From the NCBI GenBank assembly GCA_029532625.1, contig JARFXM010000011.1, positions 620,001 through 684,000 on the forward strand: DNA of 64,000 bases, written 5' to 3'. Of this stretch, positions 1 to 9,894 are shown piece by piece; position 1 is the first letter of the stretch, and every line of letters begins with the position of its first letter. The notes under the pieces were generated by a model. It did not search any database and was not told the DNA's origin. It saw only the letters and a program-made list of their open reading frames with translations. The position numbers were made by a program, and so were the translations under genes. This stretch comes from Lomentospora prolificans. Its lineage: Eukaryota > Ascomycota > Sordariomycetes > Microascales > Microascaceae.

Positions 1-932
1 ACGGGATGCATTTCCACATGGCTAGAGATTTGGGATTTAATCTACGAGTCTTTCCCTAGGGGAATCTAATGTGTGATGACGCCCGCGCCTGTCTCTTCAA
101 AGGGCTGTGACACCCCCCATGTACCAATTGGCCAATCATTATCGGGCTCCTATCACTGGCTACCATATCCCGAAAGTCCACCTAGTCCACGCCTAAAGTG
201 GTCTGTTCCTTTACGGCATGGTATTGATGGTAGGCACAGACCCCCAACTCTTCTAGTGCGTACGCTCTAGTGTTTGCGGAAGAACCAGACAAAATGTATG
301 TGACAAGCGACAGCTTTCGATGGGGCGTTGTAATCGTCAGTAGCGAACATCCGGTATGGGGCGATTAATAGGGAAGAGGTGGGAGATAGATATAGGTAGA
401 GTATAGTGGCGCCAAAACAAAGGATAACAGCACCCGCTGTAAGTAATAGACTGTAGATCTCTGACTACTCATGCAAACACATGAAGTGTGGCTGGTGGAC
501 CGTTACTACGATACGGATGGCTTCGAATGCTCCACTTACCCTCGATCCGGGTCCCTGGAAATTCTCTTGCCTTGATCTCACCCACCCCTGCCTATCAAGC
601 GTGACATGGTGAAGGCTGATGGCTGAGAGATAAGCACCCTTGACGGTATGGTTGTTATCATGGACGTTCCGACAAACGCAACGCATAGAGGGAACCTGGA
701 TATAGAGTCAGTGACGGAGTTGAAACGAAACATATATACTGAGATTCATCCTGGCCTTGGCAACGATGTAGAATAGAATTATTTTACCTATTGATTCAAG
801 TCCAAAGGGTTCCATCAGTAGACCTTCGCACCTAATACCTCGTCCCTGATCCTCAGAAGTGGCATGCCGAATCGATCTCGACTCTGTTTAGGCATCAAAG
901 ACCGTCCGTAACGCCGATAACTCTCCCACACG
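1..932. other. intergenic, left edge
   Basis: No reading frame here shows family similarity or plausible exon structure. It should include the promoter of the MFS transporter that starts at 933. Nothing else is recognisable. Confidence 0.5.
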
Positions 933-2799
933 ATGGCAGACGAAAAGCAAAGCACACCGCCAAGTGCGGAATCTACCAGAGAGGTTGGACATATCGATAT
1001 TGAGGCTGCGACGACACCGGATGGACTCAAATTACACCCTCAACCAACAGCCGATGCGCTTGATCCACTAAACTGGTCAAAACTACGAAAACATACCATT
1101 CTTGCTATCGTCATGCTAAAGTAATGTGGACTTACCTAGTAAAAGAAATATCGAGAAAGAGAAACTAACGCTACATTTCCCAGATACTTCCTCTTTACAT
1201 ACGTGACAACAACTACCGTTCCCTCGTTCCCCGCTATCCAGGAGCAATTCAACATCTCCTTCTCCCAGGTCAATTGGACCGTCGCGATACCAGCACTGGG
1301 TCTCGCCGCTGGCCCTCTGATATGGCCTTCGTTCAGCGATATCTACGGTCGACGAATTATCTTCATTATCGGAACCATCATCTCTTTAGCTGCGACCTGC
1401 GGTGCCGCTGTCGCTCCCACATATGGAGGATACATGGCTGCTCGGTTCTTCCAAGGTCTCGGTGTCAGCCCTGCGGCCACAGTAGGCATGGCTGTTGGTA
1501 AGTAATGCCGACTTTTCAACCTGTGGTGGCCAAGCTATCCTAACTCGGCTTAGTTGGTGATCTCTACTTCGAGCATGAGCGTGGCCAGAAGCTCGGCCTC
1601 TGGGTCCTCGCTCTCGATACTGGTCTCCTCGTTGGTCCTATTTGTACGTTAAACCTAGTCATTATTATTATATGTGGCCCCCACTAACTTGCTTCAGTCG
1701 GTGGTTTCCTCAACCTTGTCAGCGCCGCCTGGATTAACTGGTTCAACGCCATCCTATTCGCAGTCCTTCTCGTCCTCGAACTCTTCTTCATGCCCGAAAC
1801 CCTCTATCCTCGCAATCTCATGCTTTCTCAGCTCCCATCCGCGCTCGAGTCACCCGACGTGACGGACAACGAGAAGAGCGGGCCTATTTCCCGCCAGACT
1901 ACCGCTAGCATCGACATTCTGCGCACGACAAAGCTGCCATTCCTCAACACCAAGCCCATTCCTGGTCTCCGCCATCCAAAGCCGTGGGATACTGTCATTC
2001 GCTTCCTCCTCACCTTCAAGCAGCCCGTTGTCGCCCTTGCGGTCCTCGGATACTCTTTCGTCTGGTACTGGTGGGTCCTGTCGATCGTCACGATGGCGCC
2101 GGCAGCTTACGCCCAGTACACGCCTTTGATCCAGGGTCTGCTCTTCATCGGCCTGCTTCTGGGTACCCTCTTCTCTGAGGTTTTCTGCTCCGGAAGCCTT
2201 TCCGATTGGATCGTTGCCAGGCTTGCCAAGAGGAATGGAGGTGTGCGCATTCCTGAGATGAGACTGTGGCTAGCGTATCCCGCTCTAGTTATCACCGCTA
2301 TCGGGTTGATTGTTTGGGGTATTAGTATCGATAGGGGATACCACTGGATGGTTGGCCAAGTGGCTTTCTTCCTCTGTAAGTTCAAGTTACGTACTACGCA
2401 GCAAGATCTTATGCTAACAGAGTTGTAGTCGCCGCTGGCATCCAGATTGGTAATACTGTCACGAGCAGTTATATCGTTGACAGTTATCCGCTCCAATCCA
2501 TGAGCGTCATCACTTTTTACGCTGTCTTTATCAACCTCAGCGCCTTTATCAACCCCGTAAGTGCATCCCTAGGGCGCAGTATGAACGAAAGTGATTAGTA
2601 ATTACTAACTTTCTCTCAGTTTTTCATTGCTGTTTGGCAAGAAACATCGGGGTGGACCATGACCTTTGCGAGCCAGGGCATCATTGTATTCTTTGGGGGC
2701 CTCGTACTCTACGGTTCCCTTCATATGTTTGGAGGTAAGCTGCGGGAAAAGACGTCACAGCCCACGTGGGTCAACGCTGAGTTCGATGTATCCATTTAA
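933..2799 (+). CDS. MFS transporter, DHA1-like drug:H+ antiporter family
   Basis: Six exons join in frame: 933-1120, 1184-1497, 1554-1643, 1698-2375, 2429-2556 and 2620-2799, giving about 525 aa. Introns are 53-63 bp with GT/AG ends, and the first has a CTAAC branch point. The protein has a soluble N-tail ending in LDPLNW, then about 12 hydrophobic segments. The loop after TM2 (FSDIYGRR) matches the MFS motif A, and GLGVSPAATVGM resembles the TM4 region of DHA1 multidrug transporters. A hydrophilic loop (about residues 240-300) separates the two six-helix halves. The family exports drugs, polyamines or other small molecules across the plasma membrane using the proton gradient; the substrate cannot be read from sequence. 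No neighbouring biosynthetic core enzyme suggests a cluster role. Confidence 0.9.
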
Positions 2800-3979
2800 G
2801 TTTCTTCTTGCATTTGTATATTATGATTATTCTTGTTATTACTACTCCATCCAGCCTAGGTTATACTAGGGATAGGGTCCTTCTATAGTTATATCCTACA
2901 TTTTCCAGTGCATTGCTTCCATGGGCCGCGTGCCCTGCCCTCCGTATCTAGACTGCCTCTGCACATGTAGACGGTAGTGGGTTCACTGAGGGGCGAGAAC
3001 TATTCATTCCGAGCTAGATTAGCACAATGCAATCTAATATTTGACGACTCACGAGTACAGGTCATTTGCCTATTATTCTCTTTGCGGTCTCTGAACGCCC
3101 AAGTTGTCCAGCTACACCTACAGCCTCCCTTTTCAGTGTCGCGCGAGCCGTGGGGTAGGACGACGCCGCAAGTACAACGGGCAGCTTAAGCTTATTTGAT
3201 AGAGTTGGTAAGAAGTAGATCGTCCTGGAGGACGCGTACCCTAGGATCATCGATTATTACCCATGGGTCGGATGAATAAGGAAGCGTATAGACCAAGGCG
3301 GCCATGGATATGCCTGGCTCACCTACTCAGACCATACCAATTTTACTGATCAACAAGTGTGGTCTTATGAGACGAATGGATCCATGGCTTCGATAAAACC
3401 GGATTGGCCTCCAGAGCATGCAACCTCAGCATTACAGCTAACGGCTGGCTTTAGATTTCACTGAGTACTTATATTGCCCGAGGTCACATTGAGGAAATTT
3501 TCCAGGCTGCCCTGTGGCCAGTGCCCAATCCGAATATTCATTCATTCGACACAGTTCAAGTCGAGTGTTTCCAAGGAATGATACACCGGGATCCGCAGGA
3601 CAGGGAATAACCTTTATAGAATTTACCGCGATTGGCCAATTGACCAAGCGGAAATGGTCCGGTGGAATGATGCGCATGAACGAACAGGGGACGGCAAGGG
3701 AGGTGAAGCCGTGGCTGAAACACAATCTACCAAAATTTCGTGGGCAGGGAGGCTGGATGGGCAGAATCCAGAAGGAGTCGCCTGCCTCTTAAGAGCAGAA
3801 TATCCTCATGTATTCACCGTCATTAGAATCTATGCTTTTGGCACTCTTCTAGATCTTACTAGGCGCCTTCCCACATTCTCTCGTCGTCTTTAAATATACG
3901 TCCACGTCGTCTTCCCCAAGAGGTGAGGAGGTGACCGAAACAGGAGCATCGACAACAACCCACCCAGAAATCACCCAAA
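2800..3979. other. intergenic
   Basis: About 1.2 kb without a supportable gene. Short open frames at 3438-3893 overlap on both strands and show no family features. The last 100 bases have a TTTAAATATA stretch near 3889 that could be the core promoter of the next gene. Confidence 0.5.
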
Positions 3980-4576
3980 ATGGCGACCAATGGCACAATT
4001 ACGAATGGAACGTTGCCGACAAACGGTACGGGGACCGTAGATGGCACGCCGATAATAGATCTGTACGGCCTCGTCAACGGCCAGTGCCCGCAAAACAGGA
4101 CCATGCCCTACGGCCTGTGGCTCACAGAGCTCCCCCAAGACCAGATGACTTGCGGCCTGCCGCTCTCCAAAGGCAATCTCGACATCTTCAAAACATGCTG
4201 CAACATGACCGACACGACGCAAGAACTCATCACACTTTCCGACCCTGAACACTCCCAGAACCCGCTCTGCTGGGGCTACTGCGCGATGGGTGCGACGTCG
4301 GATTACCAAGACCTCCAAAGCAGACGGGAAGCGTTTTACGATTGCTACGAGAGGAAAACGACGGAGCTCAATAGACCCAACGCGGGCTCGGACGGAATCA
4401 TTTGCTTCGGTGACAGGAAAGCGCTGGATAATTTCCAAATCGTGAATGGCGTCCAGGGTGGAGAGGAAGAGCTGCCTTCGCCGGTTCCACAAACGAGCCA
4501 GGGAAACAAGTCGCCGCTAATCCCGGGTTTAGTGCTGATAGGGCTATTCGTGCACGTCGCTTGTTTCTACTATTAG
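3980..4576 (+). CDS. Cys-rich orphan protein with N-terminal NGT array and hydrophobic C-terminus
   Basis: A single-exon frame of 198 aa. The first 25 residues carry four NGT/DGT-type repeats, three of them N-glycosylation sequons, with two more sequons (NRT, NMT) downstream. The middle holds eight cysteines, including a CC pair and a CWGYC motif. The end is a Pro/Ser/Gln-rich stretch followed by about 17 hydrophobic residues ending in FYY, which resembles a GPI-anchor signal or a tail anchor. No N-terminal signal peptide is visible in this frame, which conflicts with the sequons and Cys content; an upstream exon supplying one is possible but I did not find it. I do not recognise a characterised family. 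Coding status is supported by the length, the composition and the organised Cys pattern. Confidence 0.7.
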   Translation: MATNGTITNGTLPTNGTGTVDGTPIIDLYGLVNGQCPQNRTMPYGLWLTELPQDQMTCGLPLSKGNLDIFKTCCNMTDTTQELITLSDPEHSQNPLCWGYCAMGATSDYQDLQSRREAFYDCYERKTTELNRPNAGSDGIICFGDRKALDNFQIVNGVQGGEEELPSPVPQTSQGNKSPLIPGLVLIGLFVHVACFYY

Positions 4577-5325
4577 TTCCCCAGTTTTCACGCCTAATAA
4601 TAATATACCCCAAAACTCTCCTGTTGAGCTTGCTGTCCCTTGCCAGGTACTCAACTTGAAACGTCCTTGTCACGGCAACTTCCGGTACTCCAAGTCGCTA
4701 AAACCTGCCCGTCACCGTCCTTCTTGTTGTCTCCTGTGCTCTTGGACCTGGTCAATCAAACGCGTCAGAAAACCCGTGACGTCAGAGACCCGCATTAGGT
4801 CGAAATAGGTGCACGTGGTCGTTTGGACTTTCCCGTGAAAACTTTTCCTCGCGGAGGAAGCTCAACGCACCATTTCGCTTTGGGTTAGCATAAGGTGCGG
4901 TTTTTGCAGCGCCCCTTTGAACTGCCAAGAGCTAATGTCCTTTGCTGGAGAAAATATGCTCCAGAGTTGGGAATGTTCGCCATCTGTAGCTCTGAGTAAC
5001 GTATTCTGAAGAACCATCATAAGGGCAATCTTGACCGTGTGGAACAAAGTCCCCGGGTCGCGAGAGGCCAGTTGTACGACCTCATCTCGGTGTTGATTGA
5101 TCGATATTGCCGACCCTTTGTGACCGGCCTAGCAAGATTCTCACCTTGTGCGGGGTGCGCTAAGTCTCTTATTAGTCACTGTCATGGAATTTCAAATGCG
5201 ACACATAATCCCAAGGTATTAAGCCACGCATCTGACCGCCGCCCTGATCTTCCGTTCTTGTCTTCAAGGGTTGGCAAATTTTCAATCTCACGATCCCTTC
5301 ATTCTCGGAAGGGAAGACCATTACT
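4577..5325. other. intergenic, promoter region of CDF gene
   Basis: About 750 bases between the end of the Cys-rich orphan and the CDF transporter. No gene is supported. The frames at 5039-5383 and 5271-5510 are out of phase with the CDF protein and carry no motif. Confidence 0.5.
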
Positions 5326-6621
5326 ATGGCGAGGAGTCTTACTCGGTCGCCGCAACTTACCCCTGGCGAGGATGTCTTGCTAAGCTCGCTGGCGCGCACT
5401 GGTGCAAGCCACTATCATCGCGCCTCTATTCCCCCTCCGGCTGGTCGAGACGTCGAGTTCCAGCACAATGTCCGCGATCCCCTGAACCTGGCCTCCCGCA
5501 TAAAAGATGACGCCGAAATCAAGGCAAATAGCTCGAGGAGAAGGAGGCCGCTATGGAGCAACAAGGGCGAAGTCGAAAAGTTCTACCACCATCAAAACGA
5601 GAGTATCCGGTCCATGTTAAAATCCGTGGATGAGCACGAGCAAGACGTCAAGGATGAGCATGGAAAGAATAACCTCATGTACCACATTTGTGTCAAGGGG
5701 TCTCTCGCCGCCAACATTGTTCTTTCCGGCCTTCAGCTGTATGCCGCAATCTCCTCCGGCTCCCTCTCGCTATTCACCACCATGGCCGACTCGGTTTTCG
5801 ATCCTGTGTCCGGCATCATGCTCTACATGTCGCATCGCGCCGTCGATAAGGTTGACGAACGCAAGTATCCGTCAGGTCGCGCTCGCATATCCACGGCTGG
5901 CAATATTGTCTTTTCCTTCATCATGTTTTCCGTCTCGCTTGTCCTCATCGTCATGTCGGCGCGTGATCTTGCCTCGGGTTCCGAATCCGACACCAAGAAT
6001 TTCCATCTCCCTTCCGTCATCGCCGTAGCTATTGCCTTTGGCACTAAGCTATTCCTCTTCTTCCTCTGCTGGACAGTCAAGGACATCTATTCTCAGGTCG
6101 ACATCCTATGGCGAGATCATCGAAACGACTTGTCCATCAACGGGTTCGGTATCCTCACCTCCGTCGGTGGCAGCAAACTTAGGTGGTGGATCGACCCTAT
6201 GGGTGCTATCCTACTATCCGTCTTGATCGGAGGTCTATGGTTGCATACTGCTTGGGATGAGTTCCAGCTTCTCATCGGCGTGACTGCCGATAAGGAGACC
6301 CTGCAGCTCATCACCTACATCTCCATGACCCATTCCCCGCTCGTCGAACGCATCGACACCGTGCGTGCGTACCACAGCGGGCCTCGCCTCGTTATAGAAG
6401 TCGATATCGTCATCGATCGAAACGAACGCCTCGAGATCGCACACGACGTTGCTGAAGACCTACAGATCAAGCTTGAGAGACTGCCTTGCGTCGAGCGGGC
6501 CTATGTGCACATCGACTACGAGACAAGTCATAAACCGGTAAATGGCCCTCTCCGGATTACTTTTGCATGCGTGAGGTTCTAACGTTTTATTCAGGAACAC
6601 GATCTCAAGAAACTACTGTAA
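5326..6621 (+). CDS. cation diffusion facilitator (Mn-type CDF transporter)
   Basis: Exons 5326-6537 and 6595-6621 encode about 412 aa. Reading through without splicing would give an aberrant tail after HKP. Removing the 57-bp intron restores the family-typical ending HKPEHDLKKLL. A roughly 115-residue basic and polar N-tail precedes six transmembrane segments and a C-terminal cytoplasmic domain. The metal site is visible as DxxxD in TM2 (DSVFD, about 155-159) and DxxxD in TM5 (DHRND, about 264-268). DxxxD at both places is characteristic of the manganese-transporting CDF subgroup rather than the HxxxD zinc subgroup. The protein probably moves Mn2+ (possibly also Fe2+) out of the cytosol into a compartment by proton exchange. 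It is convergent with the lipase gene. Confidence 0.93.
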
Positions 6622-6831
6622 AATAGAGTGAAAAATATCCTAAAAACACGGAGTATTTGGCTACTAATGATCACTTGGGCTCTTGGCTTGCAAGAAGGGC
6701 GGGAACGGACGGCTGCGTCGGAGTGTGGGTAGACCGGGAGGTAAAGACTGCATTTTATAGAGATAGTCATATGTACACGTAATATATATATATTCAACTC
6801 GGAGAACAATCTCCTCCATTAGGCTCTCTCT

Positions 6832-8127
6832 TTATCGCTTCTGGAGCTGAACGCCGACCATCACCTCTCGAACGTCACACTCTGATGATGGCTGCTCGTA
6901 AGAGTGGTCAAAAATGCTCGAAATCCACTGCAGCGCTCGCAACTTCCCGTTTTCAATCTCGGATACGTGCTCTCCCACCGTATTCCTCTCATAGGTAATT
7001 TCCGCGCCTTCACTGCACCATCTCTCCACCGTGACGTCTGTCTGTTCTATGGGGCAAAATTGATCCCCGATAGCCTTGTATACGAACATGGGCATATTGG
7101 GCACTCCCCTGAACCCAAGCTTTGCCTGCGCGTTGTAAACTTTGCGCAGGACAGGCGCCTGCAAATCGGCAGCACCACCCTTGAAGTAACTGTAGATGTC
7201 CTTCTGCGCAAACATCTTCACTGCATCCGAGACGCTAATGTCCCTCACTGATAAGAATCCATCCTTGATCTCTGGACGTAGTCGACTTTCGAGATACTCT
7301 TTCGCCTCTGCATACTGCGCTGTCACACCGAGTAAAAATGCTACCAAAGTCCCGGCTATCGGGCTCTTGTTGAGGTTTTCAAAGTCAGCAGAGATATTGT
7401 CGACTAGGCCACCCAGCACAGTTCCAGATATATCGAGTTCAGGAGCGTACTGAGTTTGTAATTCGGCAGCAGCTCCTGTAGCAATACTCCCACCGCTGTA
7501 TCCCCACATAACGGTCGCGAACTCATCAGAACCAGTTAACCTCCCGAGATTAATGACTGCCCGAATTGAATCGAGCGTCGCATGGCCTGCCTGCACACTT
7601 GCTCCAAAAGCAGCGTCGGGTCCCATGTAATCAGGCGTGTTAATAATCCAACCGCGGCTAAGCAATGTGCTAAGGAAAGAGGTGCTTGACTTGATACCGA
7701 GAGCGGTATTTTCCTGGGCCAAGATCGAATATAAGCCGATGGACGGACTAGAGTCGACGTTGGCCGAGTTGTATGCGAACTGGTATGATAGCAATGCTGC
7801 TTTTCCCAATGGACTGAAGTGTACCGATGAGGGAATGAGTAGGGTCGTCACGGCCCAAGAAGGCCTGTAACGAGAGTCGGTCGTACGGTAAAGAATATGG
7901 TAGGCTGTTGCGGCGCCATCAATGACAGATGTAAGGCTCCCTGGCGCCTGTCGTATTCGAAGTATGTCGCCAGGCTGTTTGGTTTCGAAGTTTAGCGGGG
8001 CGCTGTACCACGGATCTTGGCTCGGAGGCAACGGTTGTGGTTTGGACCCTGCATCGTCGAGAACGGCAGCACCACTGGCGGCGCGCGACACGGCGGAGAG
8101 TCCAAACAGCCAGCGTAGGGGCCGCAT
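6832..8127 (-). CDS. secretory lipase (LIP family, PF03583-like)
   Basis: A single-exon alpha/beta hydrolase. I chose the Met at 8127 (431 aa) because it begins a plausible signal peptide (RPLRWLFGLSAVSRAASGA); the frame is open to another Met at 8244, which would bury that signal behind 39 polar residues. The nucleophile elbow is GYSGGS (Ser about 211 in the short form). The likely acid is the Asp of AIGDQFCP (about 355) and the His is in VGEHVSE (about 387), in the order expected for Candida-type secretory lipases. It would hydrolyse triacylglycerols or esters outside the cell. At least five cysteine-poor regions and no membrane anchor are seen. Confidence 0.88.
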   Translation of the reverse strand: MRPLRWLFGLSAVSRAASGAAVLDDAGSKPQPLPPSQDPWYSAPLNFETKQPGDILRIRQAPGSLTSVIDGAATAYHILYRTTDSRYRPSWAVTTLLIPSSVHFSPLGKAALLSYQFAYNSANVDSSPSIGLYSILAQENTALGIKSSTSFLSTLLSRGWIINTPDYMGPDAAFGASVQAGHATLDSIRAVINLGRLTGSDEFATVMWGYSGGSIATGAAAELQTQYAPELDISGTVLGGLVDNISADFENLNKSPIAGTLVAFLLGVTAQYAEAKEYLESRLRPEIKDGFLSVRDISVSDAVKMFAQKDIYSYFKGGAADLQAPVLRKVYNAQAKLGFRGVPNMPMFVYKAIGDQFCPIEQTDVTVERWCSEGAEITYERNTVGEHVSEIENGKLRALQWISSIFDHSYEQPSSECDVREVMVGVQLQKR

Positions 8128-8750
8128 TTTGTCGCTTGGTTCAAGCTTGGGAGGTACCAAAAGGTGGCTGGGCTGTCTATTTCCGTCATCTGGGCCGAGA
8201 GAGGTCACGGTTTGCGTACTGTGATCGGATGTTTTACCAGACATTCTACGAGTATATTCTCGAAAGTGGCTTGAGGAATTTCAATCTAGAGGATGGCGAG
8301 GGGAACTGATTTGTCTGGTGCTCAATTGAACGATTATCTGTCTCCCTCCGTTAGGTCTCGACTGATGACAAGACTCGCCTCCGCTTCTATCCCTCAACTA
8401 CACGTGGTAGATCGTTACCCCTCTTGGGTTCGCTCGCCTCCTTCGCTGCAGTCAGCATCGTTGCACAGTCATCTTCCACTTAGACAGCTCATTTATTTTG
8501 GAAATAGAGCAACGAGGGATGACGGGTGGCAAGTGACAGATAATTCTAATAAGATGGGAACGAATGACCCTGTAACATCCTCAATTTACGCCTTGCACCA
8601 ACGTTAACCTCTTAACGGCCTCTGGACCTGAGTTGAATTGCGCTTAGTATGCTTCTGGAGACTGGTGTACGAAAATACACCAGACCCATGTTAATTTCAC
8701 CTTCTTCGCTGACGGTTTGCCCTAGAGCAGGTGCTAAGTGTTTATGGTAC
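8128..8750. other. intergenic
   Basis: Upstream region of the lipase and downstream of the LaeA-like gene; both are on the minus strand. Nothing beyond the possible 39-codon N-terminal extension of the lipase (8128-8244) is seen. Confidence 0.45.
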
Positions 8751-9894
8751 CTAGTTGCCCTCCTCAGAAGGCTTCTGGGCATAGAAAACGACTCTTCACA
8801 AGATTGCTATGTTAGCAGCTACTTGACCATCTTCGGTGGGTGATAGAACTTACACAGGCCAATACGAGTGTATCTCGGTGTTCTTCATATCCTCGCGGAC
8901 TTCGATGAGAAAGGCGTCCAGATCCTCTTTAGTCCACCCGTGGAACCGCGTGAAGATGGCATTGCTAATGGCTTCAAGGCCGCTATCTATGTTCTCATAC
9001 GACCACTGGCCTATATTGTTGAGCGTTAGTAAAAAAGGCACAGGAATTTCAGTGGTTTCGCAGCATACCGAGCTCCTTGAGTTTGGTGTCCTTGGGCCAC
9101 TGGTTCTGCGGCCACATGTATCGCTCCTCAATCACCTTCTTGAAGCCGGCATGCTCCATACCATTCCTGTAGGTAAGCGGTGCGTCCAGCGGGCGTCCAA
9201 ACTTCTTCGTGCCTTCCACCAATAGGTCAACCCATCGGCCCAGGGCCGTTTCCTTTGTCATGGTCCCATCGTCTGAGGTCGGCGGGAGGACATCTACCAC
9301 CTCCAGCCAGCCGCCGGGCTCGAGGTTATCGTAACACTGCTGGAACAATTTGGGCCAATCCACGATGCATGCCGTCAGGAAGCGGGCATAAATAAAATTG
9401 AACTTTTCTGCATAGGTCCAGGGGTCTTCGGCGTCGTCGATGATAAACTGCACATTGGGTGGTACGGAGGGGGATTGAATCGGGCTAAGGTCGACGCCGG
9501 TGACTTGCGCCTCTGGAAACTGATGTGCAAACTCAAGGGCCCAGCAACCAGTTCCGGTGCCAAGATCAAGCACGCGATCCACGGGATGTTCAGGTGTTTT
9601 CCCGGCGGGACAGAGGTAGAGATCATCAAAAGTCAAGACGCAGAGCGTGTGCTGCAGCTCTAATCGCTCCTGTTCCGGGTGGTCATTGGGCGCAAGATAC
9701 ATGCCATCCTTGTACGCGTGGTACGTTCGGCCATTCTCGATCCGGTATCGTAGGATGCTGCTGTTCAGCGACGCAGACGAGCTCACGTAGCTCGACGCGG
9801 CGTCCGAGTCATCATAGTCGGAGTCGGCGACTAGCAGAGCTGGGTCTGCCTCGATGATTGCATACTGTGAATTGCGAGATGATGATGCTGCCAT
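8751..9894 (-). CDS. LaeA-like SAM-dependent methyltransferase
   Basis: Three exons on the minus strand: 9894-9069, 9010-8854 and 8793-8751, giving about 341 aa. The last exon is only 43 nt and is easy to miss: the unspliced frame stops after HSYWPV, while splicing adds VVFYAQKPSEEGN, matching the typical end of this family. After a Ser/Asp-rich N-terminus, YHAYKDGMYLAPND leads into the class I methyltransferase fold, with motif I VLDLGTGTGCWA at about 108-119, an acidic GVDLSP second strand, and PGGWLEVVD further on. The family includes the global regulator LaeA, but most paralogs are of unknown target. There is no secondary-metabolite core enzyme nearby, so a regulatory role is only a possibility. 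Confidence 0.88.
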
